Below, piece after piece: positions 45,121 through 59,059 of a stretch of 64,000 nucleotides of DNA (the stretch's first letter is position 1; each line of letters starts with the position of its first letter). This DNA is from Geodermatophilus siccatus. Its GTDB lineage: Bacteria; Actinomycetota; Actinomycetes; Mycobacteriales; Geodermatophilaceae. The notes beneath the pieces were generated by a model. That model had not been told where the DNA came from, ran no database searches, and saw only the letters and a program-made list of their open reading frames with translations. A program made the position numbers and the translations under genes. The stretch is from assembly GCF_900103785.1 (NCBI RefSeq), contig NZ_FNHE01000005.1:62001-126000 (forward strand), in the 5' to 3' direction.

Positions 45121-46332
45121 TCAGGCCAGCCGGGGGGCGACGACGTCCCAGATGCCGGCGGCCACGGCGTCCTTGCTGCCCTCGGGCAGCTCGGTGGTGG
45201 TGCCGTCGGCGGCCAGGACGACGGCGGCGTTGTCGGCCCGGCCGAACACCCGGCCCGCCGAGACGTCGTTGACCACGAGCAGGTCGCAGCCCTTGCGGGC
45301 GAGCTTGGCGCGGGCGTGGGTGAGGACGTCGGCCTCGTCGTCCCCCGTCTCGGCGGCGAAGCCGACGACCAGCTGGCCGGCGGGGCGCTTGGTGACCAGC
45401 TCGGCGAGGACGTCGGGGTTGCGCACCAGCGGGACGGCCTCGGGCTCGGCGCTGCTGCCCTTCTTCAGCTTGGTGGGTGCGACCGTGGCGGGCCGGAAGT
45501 CGGCGACCGCGGCGGCCATGACCACGACGTCGGCGTCCTCCGCCTCGGCGAGCACCGCGGTGCGCAGCTCCTCGGCGGTGCCGACGCCGACGACGCGGAC
45601 GCCGAAGGGCGCCGGCAGCTCCACGTTGGCGGCGACGAGCGCCACCTCGGCGCCGCGGGCGGCGGCGACCCGGGCCAGCGCCCAGCCCTGCTTGCCGGAC
45701 GAGCGGTTGCCCAGGTAGCGGACCGGGTCCAGCGGCTCACGGGTGCCCCCGGCGCTGACGACGACGCGACGGCCGGCGAGGTCCGCCGCGAGGGCGGCGG
45801 GGCCGCCGGCGAGCACGACCGAGGCGAGCGCGGCGATGTCGGCGGGCTCGGGCAGCCGGCCGGGGCCGGAGTCCGGGCCGGTGAGCCGGCCGACGGCGGG
45901 CGGCAGCACGATCGCGCCGCGGCGGCGCAGCGTGGCGACGTTGTCCTGGGTGGCCGGGTGCAGCCACATCTCGGTGTGCATGGCCGGGGCGAAGACCACC
46001 GGGCAGTGCGCGGTGAGCAGGCTCGCGGTGAGCAGGTCGTCGGCCCGGCCGGCGGCGGCGCGGGCCAGCAGGTCGGCGGTGGCCGGCGCGACGACGACGA
46101 GGTCGGCGGTCTGGCCGATGCGGACGTGCGCCACCTCGTCCACGTCGGACCACACGTCGGTGGTGACCGGGTTGCCCGACAGCGCCTCGAAGGTGGCCGC
46201 GCCCACGAACCGCAGGGCGGCCGCCGTCGGGACGACGCGGACGTCGTGCCCGGACTCGGTGAACGCGCGCACCAGCAGGGCGGCCTTGTACGCGGCCACG
46301 CCCCCGGCGACGCCCAGCACGATGCGGCTCAT
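45121..46332 (-). CDS. coaBC: bifunctional phosphopantothenoylcysteine decarboxylase / phosphopantothenate-cysteine ligase
   Basis: Two coenzyme A steps in one 403-residue protein. The CoaC half (1-180) is a flavoprotein with LGVAGGVAAYKAALLVRAF and the PAMHTEMW active-site region. The CoaB half has VVSAGGTREPLDPVRYLGNR, SSGKQGWALA, the Lys of PTKLKKG, and NDVS. The ATG at 46332 with GGAGG 9 nt upstream is preferred over one at 46341, which would sit on the ribosome binding site. Confidence 0.96.
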   Translation of the reverse strand: MSRIVLGVAGGVAAYKAALLVRAFTESGHDVRVVPTAAALRFVGAATFEALSGNPVTTDVWSDVDEVAHVRIGQTADLVVVAPATADLLARAAAGRADDLLTASLLTAHCPVVFAPAMHTEMWLHPATQDNVATLRRRGAIVLPPAVGRLTGPDSGPGRLPEPADIAALASVVLAGGPAALAADLAGRRVVVSAGGTREPLDPVRYLGNRSSGKQGWALARVAAARGAEVALVAANVELPAPFGVRVVGVGTAEELRTAVLAEAEDADVVVMAAAVADFRPATVAPTKLKKGSSAEPEAVPLVRNPDVLAELVTKRPAGQLVVGFAAETGDDEADVLTHARAKLARKGCDLLVVNDVSAGRVFGRADNAAVVLAADGTTTELPEGSKDAVAAGIWDVVAPRLA

Positions 46333-46354
46333 GCCGTCCATCCTCCACACACGG

Positions 46355-46387
46355 GAACGCACCCGGCAGCGATCGCCGGGTGCGTTC
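46355..46387 (-). terminator. strong hairpin between rpoZ and coaBC
   Basis: A perfect 13-bp stem (GAACGCACCCGGC with GCCGGGTGCGTTC, loop AGCGATC), immediately beyond the R2 copy. Together they should separate rpoZ from coaBC transcription. Confidence 0.7.
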
Positions 46388-46401
46388 TCCTGAGCTCTGG
46401 T

Positions 46402-46459
46402 GGCCCCGTCCAGGGGCCCGCTCCGAGCGTGCGAGGGGTGCGGAGGACGGGGTCCTCTC
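46402..46459 (-). repeat. R2 hairpin repeat (copy B) after rpoZ
   Basis: Arms GGCCCCGTCC (46402-46411) and GGACGGGGTCC (46445-46455), core GCTCCGAGCGTGCGAGGGGT, ending at the rpoZ stop. Confidence 0.75.
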
Positions 46460-46723
46460 TCAGTTGTCGCCGGCCGTGTGGGTCAGCAGACCCTCGTTGA
46501 TCTCCCGCAGGGCGATGGAGAGCGGCTTCTCCTGCGGAGCGGTGTCGACCAGCGGGCCGACGTACTCCAGCAGGCCCTCGGAGAGCTGGCTGTAGTAGGC
46601 GTTGATCTGGCGCGCGCGCTTGGCGGCGAAGATCACCAGGCCGTACTTGCTGCTGGTGCGCTCGAGCAGCTCGTCGATCGGCGGGTTGGTGATGCCCTCG
46701 GGGGCAGGTGCGACTCCGGACAC
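46460..46723 (-). CDS. rpoZ: RNA polymerase omega subunit
   Basis: An 87-residue protein assisting RNA polymerase assembly. Conserved [20 protein letters not shown] and [15 protein letters not shown] match the omega core, and [15 protein letters not shown] is the C-terminal helix. GTG at 46723. Between gmk and coaBC, the usual actinobacterial place. Confidence 0.96.
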   Translation of the reverse strand: MSGVAPAPEGITNPPIDELLERTSSKYGLVIFAAKRARQINAYYSQLSEGLLEYVGPLVDTAPQEKPLSIALREINEGLLTHTAGDN

Positions 46724-46782
46724 GGGCGGGCGTGCTCCTCAGCTCGTCAGTCGGGAGTGGCGGGCGGCGGCGCCGGGCCCCG

Positions 46783-47394
46783 TCACTCGGGCGCGCCGCT
46801 GCTCCGGAGGGACCCGGGCGACGGCGCAGTCAGCAATCCTACCAACTCGTCGGCAGCGCGGGTCACGTCGTCGTTGACGACCACCACGTCGAACTCGCCG
46901 GCGGCGTCGAGCTCGGCCTGCGCGATGCGCAGCCGCTCCTCCTGGACCGCGGGGGGCTCGGAGCCCCGCCCGGCCAGCCGGCTGACCAGCTCGCCCCAGG
47001 ACGGCGGGGCCAGGAACACCAGCTGGGCGTCGCCGTCGCGGGCCCGGACCTGCCGGGCGCCCTGGAGCTCGATCTCCAGCAGCGCCGGCCGCCCGGTGGC
47101 CAGCTGCTCCCGCACCGGACCCGCCGGCGTGCCGTAGCGGTTGCCGGCGTACTCGGCCCACTCGAGCAGGCCGTCCTCGGCGATCAGCCGGTCGAACTCG
47201 GCGTCGCTGACGAAGTGGTAGTGCACCCCGTCGACCTCACCCGGCCGGCGCCGACGGGTGGTGGCCGACACCGACACCCAGACCTCGGGGTGCCGGCGTC
47301 GGACCTCCGCCACGACCGTGCCCTTGCCGACCCCTGACGGGCCGGAGAGCACGGTCAGCCGTGCCGGGGCGTGCTCCGGGACAGCAGCTGCCAC
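46783..47394 (-). CDS. gmk: guanylate kinase
   Basis: Phosphorylates GMP to GDP; 203 aa. P-loop [13 protein letters not shown] at residues 15-27, GMP-binding [20 protein letters not shown] and [15 protein letters not shown]. The C-terminal 12 residues are an extra tail. GTG at 47394, 39 nt after mihF, and 59 nt before rpoZ. Confidence 0.96.
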   Translation of the reverse strand: MAAAVPEHAPARLTVLSGPSGVGKGTVVAEVRRRHPEVWVSVSATTRRRRPGEVDGVHYHFVSDAEFDRLIAEDGLLEWAEYAGNRYGTPAGPVREQLATGRPALLEIELQGARQVRARDGDAQLVFLAPPSWGELVSRLAGRGSEPPAVQEERLRIAQAELDAAGEFDVVVVNDDVTRAADELVGLLTAPSPGSLRSSGAPE

Positions 47395-47433
47395 GCGTCG
47401 TCGTCCTCGACCTCCGGTGCCTGGTCCTGCGGG

Positions 47434-47784
47434 TCAGCCCTCGACGGGGACCTGCTCGGCGGCGACCTTCTCGCCGCCGAACTCGGTCTCGAGGGCCCGG
47501 CGCTGGTTGGCACCCAGACCGCGCACCCGGCGGGTCGGGGAGATCTCGAGCCGCTCCATGATCTTCGCAGCCCGGGCCTTGCCCACACCGGGCAGGGACT
47601 CCAGGACCGCGGAGACGCGCATCTTGCCGATCACCTCGTCGGTCTCGCCCTGGCGCAGGACGTCACCGACCGTGGCGCCCTTGCTCTTGAGCCGCTCGCG
47701 CAACTCGGCTCGGGCCTTGCGGGCGGCCGCGGCCTTCTCGAGGGCCGCGGCACGTTGCTCGGGGGACAGGTCAGGGAGGGGCAT
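47434..47784 (-). CDS. mihF: actinobacterial integration host factor
   Basis: A small nucleoid-associated protein of 116 residues. The N-terminal Ala/Arg-rich helix (LSPEQRAAALEKAAAARKAR) is followed by the helix-two-turn-helix core: KMRVSAVLESLPGVGKARAA and RVRGLGANQRRALE. It bends DNA and serves phage integration and chromosome structure. ATG at 47784. It has a long 396-nt upstream region with its own promoter. Confidence 0.96.
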   Translation of the reverse strand: MPLPDLSPEQRAAALEKAAAARKARAELRERLKSKGATVGDVLRQGETDEVIGKMRVSAVLESLPGVGKARAAKIMERLEISPTRRVRGLGANQRRALETEFGGEKVAAEQVPVEG

Positions 47785-47876
47785 GGTGCGACCCAATCTG
47801 TCGTCGCCGGTCATCCGATCGGCCGGCGGGGCTCGGGCTGTGTCGGGGGCAGGACTCACTGCTGAGCCTGTCGGCC

Positions 47877-47906
47877 AACCTAGCTCCACCTATATGTGCA
47901 GGTCAC
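47877..47906 (-). promoter_or_regulatory. probable mihF promoter
   Basis: GTGACC (47906-47901) and TAGGTT (47882-47877) on the minus strand, 18 nt apart; leader about 85 nt. The patch around 47885-47900 (CTATATGTG) is unusually AT-rich. Confidence 0.4.
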
Positions 47907-48017
47907 GCGGGTCTGAACCCCGGGTTTCCGGCAATCCGTGAGCCGCCCGTGACGACGAGTGACCAAAATTGCTCACGTACGGTCATACCCGCTGCTCAGG
48001 CCCGGTGTCGGTACCGG

Positions 48018-48037
48018 ACGGTTCCGGCCGGAACCGT
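48018..48037. promoter_or_regulatory. perfect 20-bp palindrome upstream of mihF
   Basis: ACGGTTCCGGCCGGAACCGT is its own reverse complement. It lies about 235 nt upstream of mihF and 145 nt past the pyrF stop. It could be a terminator stem or an operator. No gene is seen in the surrounding 47785-48180. Confidence 0.5.
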
Positions 48038-48088
48038 TCTGACACGCCGGGCCCGACACGCCGGTCGGCGGCGTATACGTGCTGGTGA

Positions 48089-48129
48089 ACGGCCGGACAG
48101 GGGGCTGGTCCGGTACCGCGTCCGGCCGT
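48089..48129 (-). terminator. inverted repeat after the pyr operon
   Basis: Perfect 10-bp arms ACGGCCGGAC (48089-48098) and GTCCGGCCGT (48120-48129) with a 21-nt loop, about 50 nt past the pyrF stop. Confidence 0.5.
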
Positions 48130-48180
48130 GGACGAGCGGCCGGCGACGGGGCGCAGACCTCGCCGGGGCACGGCGGCGTC

Positions 48181-48993
48181 TCAGCCGGTCAGCTCCGCGG
48201 CCCAGCGCTCGGCGGCGGCGCGCAGCCCGGCCGGGTCGGGCCCGGCGGCCAGCACGTCCCGCGACACGGTCGGGACGACGGCGGTGCCGCGTCCGAACAG
48301 CCGGCGCAGGTCGGTCACCGACCCGCCCTGCGCGCCCAGCCCCGGCGCGAGCACCGGCCCGCCGAGGTGGGTGAGGTCGACGTCCAGCTCGGGCAGGGTG
48401 GCCCCCACGACGACGCCGAAGGAGCCGGACCCGTCGGCGGCGTTCCAGTCCCGCACGGTGTCGACGACGACCTGCGCGACCGACCGCCCGTCCACGAGCG
48501 CGTGCTGCAGCGTGCCGGCGTCCGGGTTGGAGGTGCGGGCCAGCACGAACAGGCCCCCGCCGTGCCGGCGGGCGGTGTCGACGGCCGGCTGCAGCGAGCC
48601 GGGGCCGAGGTAGGGGCTGACGGTCAGGGCGTCGGCGGCCATCGGGTGGTCCGGGCGCAGGTAGCCGGCGTAGCCGTCCATCGTCGAGCCGATGTCCCCG
48701 CGCTTGGCGTCGAGCAGCACCAGCGCGCCGGCGGCGCGGGCACGGGCGACGGCGTCCTCCAGCACGGCCAGGCCGCGCGAGCCGTGCCGCTCGTAGAAGG
48801 CCAGCTGCGGCTTGAGGACGGCGACGGTGCCGGCCAGGGCGTCGACGACGGTGCCGGTGAACCGCGCCAGGCCCTCGGGGCTGTCGGGCAGCCCCCAGCG
48901 CTCCAGCAGCGGCGCGTGCGGGTCGATGCCGACGCACAACGGCCCGCGGGCGGCGACGGCGTCGGCGAGGCGCCGTCCGAACGGGGCGGTCAC
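48181..48993 (-). CDS. pyrF: orotidine 5-phosphate decarboxylase
   Basis: Last step to UMP; 270 aa, of the longer type 2 form common in Actinobacteria. Motifs are LCVGIDPHAPLL, the active-site LLDAKRGDIGSTMDGYAGY (Lys and Asp tetrad), and GPVLAPGLGAQGG (phosphate). GTG at 48993 overlaps the pyrD stop by 4 nt. It ends the pyr operon. Confidence 0.96.
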   Translation of the reverse strand: MTAPFGRRLADAVAARGPLCVGIDPHAPLLERWGLPDSPEGLARFTGTVVDALAGTVAVLKPQLAFYERHGSRGLAVLEDAVARARAAGALVLLDAKRGDIGSTMDGYAGYLRPDHPMAADALTVSPYLGPGSLQPAVDTARRHGGGLFVLARTSNPDAGTLQHALVDGRSVAQVVVDTVRDWNAADGSGSFGVVVGATLPELDVDLTHLGGPVLAPGLGAQGGSVTDLRRLFGRGTAVVPTVSRDVLAAGPDPAGLRAAAERWAAELTG

Positions 48994-50356
48994 CGCGCCA
49001 CCGCCCGGGGCAGGGTGTCGCCCAGCGCGTCGACGCAGTCGCGGGCGAGGAAGGGGTTGGCGAAGGCGCCCGACGCCGACAGCACCGCGTCGGCCCCGAG
49101 GGCGAACAGCGCCTCGAACGAGGCCGGGTCGGTGACCCCGCCCATGGCCAGGACGTCGAAGTGCCGGCTCCCGGCCCCGCGCAGGGCGACCAGCCGGCGG
49201 GTGAAGTCCAGCGCGGAGTCGCGCACCGCCGCCCCCGACAGCCCGGCCAGCTCGCGGCCGGGGAAGGTCGGCTCGCCGTCGCTGCGCCGCACCCGGCTCT
49301 GCAGCGTGTTGATGCCCGCGACGCCGTCGACCAGCGGCGCGACCCTCGGCACCAGCGCGGCCAGCCGCGGCTCGTCGAGCCAGGAGAGCTTGGCGACCAG
49401 GCCGGTGCGGTCGTCCAGCGCGCGGCGCACGCCCTCGACCACGGCGACGGTCGCGTCGGCGTCCAGGCACAGCGGCGGCTTCACGCCCGGGGCCGAGGGG
49501 TTGAGCGTGTTGGGGCAGGACAGGTTGAGCTCGACGACGCTCGCGCCGGCCTCCTGCGCCAGCCGCGCGGTGAGGGCGAAGTCGTCGACCAGGGCGGGGC
49601 CGTCGCCCTCCCCCATGACGCTGACGACCAGCAGCTGGTCGTCGCCGACGGCGTCCAGCGACCGCTCGAGGTCGGCCGCCCACTCCTCGGGCGCCGGCGA
49701 CGGGACGCCGAAGGAGTTGACCGTGCAGACCTCCGGCGAGCCCGGGAGCACCCAGTCCCACGGGTCGGCGGTGACCTCGGCGGCCGCGCCCGGGGGCCGG
49801 CTGCTCGTCTCCCGCTGCGCGAAGACCCAGTTGGGCTGCTCGTTGGGCTCGTGCGCGCGGCTGCGGACGGTCTTGTAGGTCAGCACGCTGTAGCCGTTGC
49901 GCGCGAAGTGGCGGACCCACTCCGCACCGCCGCCCAGCACGCAGGCGGGCACGCCGATGGGGAAGCCGACGTCCCGGCCCAGCACCCGCCAGCGCCGTCC
50001 GCCGGCCACCGGGCGCTGCGCCAGCCGCGGCCCGACCGGGGTGGTCAGGTTGTCGCGGTAGGAGCCGAGGACGTCGTAGGCCGGGGTCGGCACGCCGGCG
50101 TCGGCGAGCACCGCCGCGTGGCGCGCGAAGAACAGCACGCGGGTCAGCAGCGGCAGGTCCCCCTCGTCGGCGGCCCCGGTGGCGAGCCGCGTCGCCACCC
50201 CGCGGGCCGCCGCCGCCAGGGCGTCGAGCTCCGGCTGCGGCGGCCGCGCGAAGCGGGTCACCCCGGCGAGGAAAGCCGCGGGCAGGCCGTCGACCAGCCC
50301 GCGGGCGACCAGGTCGTCCCGCACCCGCCCGACGGCGTCGCTGCGCGACGCCGTCG

Positions 50357-50360
<4 letters not shown>
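48990..50360 (-). CDS. pyrD: dihydroorotate dehydrogenase, unusually long form
   Basis: A 456-residue FMN enzyme in the pyr operon. The core has [46 protein letters not shown] and [13 protein letters not shown]. About 100 residues precede the barrel ([20 protein letters not shown]), longer than usual class 1 or 2 enzymes, and [20 protein letters not shown] is unlike classical class 2. Position and the SCPN motif make the assignment sound; class, electron acceptor and catalytic base are not clear. GTG at 50360 overlapping the carB stop. Confidence 0.85.
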
Positions 50361-53686
<3,326 letters not shown>

Positions 53687-53688
53687 GA

Positions 53689-53751
53689 TCAGGCCTCCTG
53701 TCCGTCACGTCGGCCGCTGACGTCGTGCGCGTACCGCTGCACGTGTCGCAT
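53689..53751 (-). CDS. possible 20-residue coupling peptide between carA and carB
   Basis: [20 protein letters not shown]. Its ATG overlaps the carA stop (TGATG), and its own TGA is 2 nt before the carB GTG, with the carB AGGAGG inside its last codons. This layout would carry ribosomes from carA to carB. The peptide itself may be meaningless. No independent evidence of translation. Confidence 0.35.
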   Translation of the reverse strand: MRHVQRYAHDVSGRRDGQEA

Positions 53752-54923
53752 CAGGCGCTCTTCTCCGCGGTGCTGTGCTCGACCCGCGGCGGCGGCCCAC
53801 CGGCCTGCGCGTCCCCGGTGCGGGCGGTCTCCATGAGGTCGACGAACCGCTGGAACAGCGGCGCGGCGTCGTGCGGGCCGGCGGCGGCCTCGGGGTGGAA
53901 CTGCACGCTGAACGCCGGCAGGTCGAGGCAGCGCAGCCCCTCCACCACGTCGTCGTTGAGGCCCACGTGGCTGACCTCGACCCGCCCGTAGGGGGTGTCG
54001 GCCGGCCGGTCCAGCGGCGCGTCGACGGCGAAGCCGTGGTTGTGGCTGGTCACCCGCACCGTGCCGCTGACCCGGTCGAGCACCGGCTGGTTGAGGCCGC
54101 GGTGGCCGAAGCGCAGCTTGTAGGTGCCCAGGCCCAGCGCCCGGCCGAGGATCTGGTTGCCGAAGCAGATGCCGAACAGCGGCCGGCGGGCGTCGAGCAC
54201 CCCGCGCACGGCGTCGACCGCGTAGTCGGCGGCGGCCGGGTCGCCCGGGCCGTTGGAGAGGAAGACGCCGTCGGGACCCGCCTCGAGGAGGTCCTCGGCG
54301 GTCGCGGTGGCCGGCAGCACGTGCGTCTCCACGCCGAGCTCGGCCAGGTGCCGCGGGGTGGCGGTCTTGATGCCGAGGTCGAGCGCGGCGATGGTGAACC
54401 GCTTCTCCCCCACCGCCGGGACGACGTAGGGGTCGTTCGCGGTGACCGACGGCGCGAGGTCGGCGCCGCTCATGCTCTCCGATGCGCGCACCCGGGTCAG
54501 CAGCTCCTCGGCCGAGAGGCCCTCGCTGCTGATGCCGGCGCGCATCGCGCCGCGCTCGCGCAGGTGGCGGGTCAGCGCGCGGGTGTCGATGCCACTGATG
54601 CCGACGACGCCCTGCTCGGCCAGCTCGTCGTCCAGGCTGCCGGTGGCCCGCCAGTTGGCCGGGCGGCGGGCGGGGTCGCGGACGACGAAGCCGGCCACCC
54701 AGATGCGGCGGCTCTCGTCGTCCTCCTCGTTGACCCCGGTGTTGCCGATGTGCGGCGCGGTCATCACCACGATCTGGCGGGCGTAGCTGGGGTCGGTCAG
54801 CGTCTCCTGGTAGCCGGTCATCCCGGTGGCGAACACCGCCTCGCCCAGCGTCGTCCCGACCGCGCCGTAGGCCTCGCCCCGGAACGTGCGCCCGTCCTCC
54901 AGGACGAGCAGCGCCTCTGTCAC
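53751..54923 (-). CDS. carA: carbamoyl-phosphate synthase, small chain (glutaminase)
   Basis: A 390-residue class I amidotransferase. The N-terminal domain has [13 protein letters not shown] and [12 protein letters not shown]. The glutaminase domain has [16 protein letters not shown] (nucleophile Cys) and [13 protein letters not shown] (His and Glu). GTG at 54923 overlapping the pyrC stop, with GGAAAGG upstream. A disordered tail of about 20 residues follows the enzyme. Confidence 0.97.
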   Translation of the reverse strand: MTEALLVLEDGRTFRGEAYGAVGTTLGEAVFATGMTGYQETLTDPSYARQIVVMTAPHIGNTGVNEEDDESRRIWVAGFVVRDPARRPANWRATGSLDDELAEQGVVGISGIDTRALTRHLRERGAMRAGISSEGLSAEELLTRVRASESMSGADLAPSVTANDPYVVPAVGEKRFTIAALDLGIKTATPRHLAELGVETHVLPATATAEDLLEAGPDGVFLSNGPGDPAAADYAVDAVRGVLDARRPLFGICFGNQILGRALGLGTYKLRFGHRGLNQPVLDRVSGTVRVTSHNHGFAVDAPLDRPADTPYGRVEVSHVGLNDDVVEGLRCLDLPAFSVQFHPEAAAGPHDAAPLFQRFVDLMETARTGDAQAGGPPPRVEHSTAEKSA

Positions 54924-56221
54924 TTCTGAGCCTTTCCGTCGAGCACGGTGGGGACGCCCCGCAGGAACGTCGCGACCACTCGGCCGGGCAGCTCCCGACC
55001 GGCGTAGGGGCTGTTGCGGCTGCGGCTGGCCAGCGCGGCGGGGTCGACGACCGCGCGCGCTCCCGGGTCCAGCAGCAGCAGGTTGGCCGGCTCGCCCGGG
55101 GCCAGCGGGCGGCCGTGTGCCTCGAGACCACGGCCGTCGAGCCGGCCGATGGCCGCCGGGCGGGTCGACATCCGGTCGGCGACGCCGCGCCAGTCGAGCC
55201 GGCCGGTCTCCAGCATCGTCGCGACGACCACCGACAGCGCCTGCTCCAGGCCCAGCATCCCGGGCCGGGCGTGCGCCCACTCGGTCTCCTTGTCCTCGAC
55301 CGCGTGCGGCGCGTGGTCGGTGGCCACCGCGTCGATCACGCCCTCGGCCAGCCCGGCGCGCAGCGCCTCGACGTCGGCGTCGGTGCGCAACGGCGGGTTG
55401 ACCTTGAAGACCGGGTCGTAGCCCTCGGCGCACTCGTCGGTGAGCAGCAGGTGGTGCGGGGTGACCTCGGCGGTGACCTGCACCCCTCGGGACTTCGCCC
55501 AGCGGAGGATCTCCACCGAGCCCGCGGTCGAGACGTGGCAGACGTGCAGCCGGGCGCCGACGTGGTCGGCGAGCAGCACGTCGCGGGCGATGATCGCCTC
55601 CTCGGCGGCGGCCGGCCAGCCGGTCAGCCCGAGGCGGGCGGAGCGGTCGCCCTCGTGCATCTGCGCGCCGACGGTGAGCCGCGGCTCCTCGGCGTGCTGG
55701 GCGACCACGCCGTCGAGCGCCTTGACGTACTCCAGCGCCCGGCGCATCAGGGCGGGGTCGGCGACGCAGTGGCCGTCGTCGGAGAAGACGCGCACCCGCG
55801 CGGCGGAGTCGGCCATCGCACCGAGCTCGGCCAGCCGCTCCCCCCTCAGCCCCACGGTCACCGCGCCGACGGGGACGACGTCCACCAGGCCGGCCTCCTG
55901 GCCCAGGCGCCACACCTGCTCGACGACGCCGGCGGTGTCGGCGACCGGGTCGGTGTTGGCCATGGCGTGCACCGCGGTGTAGCCGCCCAGCGCGGCGGCG
56001 CGGCTGCCGGTCTCGACGGTCTCGGCGTCCTCCCGGCCGGGCTCGCGCAGATGGGTGTGCAGGTCGACCAGGCCGGGCAGCGCGACCAGCCCGGCGGCGT
56101 CGACGACGTCGGCGCCGGGGACCGACAGCGACGCGCCGATCGCCGCGATCCGGCCGTCCTCCACCAGGATGTCGGCGGCGTCCTCGCCGTAGGGGCGGGC
56201 GCCCGTGATCAGGGTGCTCAT
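54920..56221 (-). CDS. pyrC: dihydroorotase
   Basis: A 433-residue amidohydrolase of the type I group. The metal-binding [10 protein letters not shown] is near residue 52, followed by [27 protein letters not shown] and [13 protein letters not shown] (catalytic Asp). It closes carbamoyl aspartate to dihydroorotate. ATG at 56221 with AGGGGA upstream. It overlaps carA by 4 nt. Confidence 0.97.
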   Translation of the reverse strand: MSTLITGARPYGEDAADILVEDGRIAAIGASLSVPGADVVDAAGLVALPGLVDLHTHLREPGREDAETVETGSRAAALGGYTAVHAMANTDPVADTAGVVEQVWRLGQEAGLVDVVPVGAVTVGLRGERLAELGAMADSAARVRVFSDDGHCVADPALMRRALEYVKALDGVVAQHAEEPRLTVGAQMHEGDRSARLGLTGWPAAAEEAIIARDVLLADHVGARLHVCHVSTAGSVEILRWAKSRGVQVTAEVTPHHLLLTDECAEGYDPVFKVNPPLRTDADVEALRAGLAEGVIDAVATDHAPHAVEDKETEWAHARPGMLGLEQALSVVVATMLETGRLDWRGVADRMSTRPAAIGRLDGRGLEAHGRPLAPGEPANLLLLDPGARAVVDPAALASRSRNSPYAGRELPGRVVATFLRGVPTVLDGKAQK

Positions 56222-56258
56222 GCCGCGTCCCCTCGCTCCCTGGCGCTCGCTGCGATGC
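56222..56258 (-). repeat. short R1 derivative, pyrB-pyrC junction
   Basis: 37-nt gap (GTGA stop to start 41 bp). Only the right part of R1 remains (GCAGCGAGCGCCAGGGAG), as if about 36 bp, including the stop-side hairpin, had been lost. Confidence 0.5.
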
Positions 56259-57793
<1,535 letters not shown>

Positions 57794-57822
57794 TCGTTAA
57801 AGGAGTGGTCGGACCGGGACCG

Positions 57823-57828
57823 ACGGTA
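57823..57828 (-). promoter_or_regulatory. probable pyr operon -10 box
   Basis: TACCGT on the minus strand, 60 nt before the pyrR ATG; a leader of about 53 nt would contain the PyrR loop and one further small hairpin at 57808-57824. Confidence 0.4.
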
Positions 57829-57928
57829 CTGCACGCTGCGATGTGACCCGCGACGCGCCGGGGTGGGCGTGATCGGGTCCCGTGTGACCCGGAGGAGTGT
57901 CCCGGTGTCCTTGGACCCGCTCGACCAG

Positions 57929-57934
57929 TACGCT
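57929..57934 (+). promoter_or_regulatory. probable bldD -10 box
   Basis: TACGCT, 46 nt before the bldD ATG, with GTGTCC (57904-57909) 19 nt upstream as a possible -35. Confidence 0.35.
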
Positions 57935-57980
57935 CCGTGACGACAACCCGCCCCCGACGACGGACAGTGAGCAGGAAGCG

Positions 57981-58532
57981 ATGAGCACCGACTACTCACG
58001 GGCCCTCGGTGCCCGGCTCCGCGCCATCCGCAACCAGCAGGGCCTCTCGCTCCAGGGAGTCGAGGACAAGTCCCACGGCCGCTGGAAGGCAGTGGTCGTG
58101 GGCTCCTACGAGCGCGGCGACCGCGCGGTGACCGTGCAGCGGCTCTCCGAGCTGGCGGTCTTCTACGGGGTCCCGGTCTCCGAGCTGCTGCCCGACCCGC
58201 GGCCCAGCTCGGCGGTCACCTCGACGACGAAGATCGTGCTGAACCTCGAGTCGCTGGGCTCGCTGCCTGCGGACGAGGCCGGCCCGCTGGCCCGGTACGC
58301 CTCGACCATCCAGGCGCAGCGCCACGACTACAACGGCAAGGTCCTCTCCATCCGCGCCGAGGACCTCAAGTCGCTGGCGATCATCTACGACATGAGCCCC
58401 GACGAGCTGACCAGCCGGCTCATCGAGTGGGGCGTCCTCTCCCCCGGCATGGAGAGCGTCGTCGGCTTCGGCGGCGACGAGGACGAGGACGAGGTCAACC
58501 CGAACTGGGAGCGCCGCCGCACCCCGCGCTGA
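57981..58532 (+). CDS. bldD: BldD, developmental transcription factor
   Basis: A 183-residue regulator. The N-terminal XRE HTH (residues 8-72: [34 protein letters not shown]) is followed by the C-terminal domain that dimerises through cyclic di-GMP in Streptomyces. The signature RGD-x8-RxxD appears as RHD at 114-116 and RAED at 125-128, so positions match, but Gly is replaced by His. The tail is acidic (GGDEDEDEV). ATG at 57981 with AGGAAG upstream. Divergent from the pyr operon; followed by a very strong terminator. Confidence 0.95.
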   Translation: MSTDYSRALGARLRAIRNQQGLSLQGVEDKSHGRWKAVVVGSYERGDRAVTVQRLSELAVFYGVPVSELLPDPRPSSAVTSTTKIVLNLESLGSLPADEAGPLARYASTIQAQRHDYNGKVLSIRAEDLKSLAIIYDMSPDELTSRLIEWGVLSPGMESVVGFGGDEDEDEVNPNWERRRTPR

Positions 58533-58538
58533 GCACCG

Positions 58539-58583
58539 AACGCCGAGGACCCACTCCGACGATCGGAGTGGGCCCTCGGCGTT
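58539..58583 (+). terminator. strong terminator after bldD
   Basis: Arms AACGCCGAGG and CCTCGGCGTT, then CCCACTCCGA and TCGGAGTGGG around a CGA loop: 20 bp paired with one mismatch, 6 nt past the stop. It can also stop nusB transcription. Confidence 0.88.
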
Positions 58584-58585
58584 CT

Positions 58586-58641
58586 GGCCCCGTCCCGGGG
58601 CTCGCCGCGAGCGGGCGAGCGGTGCGGAGGACGGGGTCCTC
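58586..58641 (-). repeat. R2 hairpin repeat (copy A) after nusB
   Basis: Outer arms GGCCCCGTCC (58586-58595) and GGACGGGGTCC (58629-58639), inner arms GCTCGCC/GGCGAGC. Ends at the nusB stop codon. Confidence 0.8.
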
Positions 58642-59049
58642 TCAGCTGGTCGGGACCTCGGCGTCGAGGATCGCGCCCAGGACGCCGTTGACGTAGGACG
58701 GCGAGTCGTCGGTCGACAGCGACCGGGCGAGCTCGACGGCCTCGTCGATGACGACCGGGTCGGGCACGTCGTCGACCCACAGCAGCTCGAACACCGCCAT
58801 GCGCAGGATCGCGCGGTCGACGTCGGGCAGCCGGTCGATCGACCAGCCGTGCGCGTGCCGGTCGATCAGCTCGTCGATGCGGTCGGCGTGCTCGGCCACC
58901 CCCTCGACCAGCCGGACGGCGTGGTCGGGGATGGGCGGCGAGGCGAGCGCCACCCGCTCGCGGAGCAGCTCCAGCGGGTCGCTGCCTCGGACGTCGGCCT
59001 CGTAGAGGACGTCGACGGCGCGCTTGCGCGCCTTGCTTCGGGCAGCCAT
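58642..59049 (-). CDS. nusB: transcription antitermination factor NusB
   Basis: A 135-residue all-helical protein that binds boxA RNA with NusE. Conserved RSKARKRAVDVLYEADVRG at the N-terminus (RNA-binding Arg), WSIDRLPDVDRAILRMAVFE in the middle, and PVVIDEAVELARSL. ATG at 59049, 10 nt after efp. Confidence 0.96.
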   Translation of the reverse strand: MAARSKARKRAVDVLYEADVRGSDPLELLRERVALASPPIPDHAVRLVEGVAEHADRIDELIDRHAHGWSIDRLPDVDRAILRMAVFELLWVDDVPDPVVIDEAVELARSLSTDDSPSYVNGVLGAILDAEVPTS

Positions 59050-59059
59050 GCGAGCGGCG

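Noticed and set aside
47983-48171. 62-codon minus-strand frame in the pyrF-mihF gap
   Set aside because: No ribosome binding site, low-information Pro/Arg/Gly composition, and it runs across the palindromes.
57841-57980. BldD self-binding site upstream of bldD
   Set aside because: TGACCC and GAGTGT pieces occur around 57890-57900, but spacing does not fit the published BldD box.
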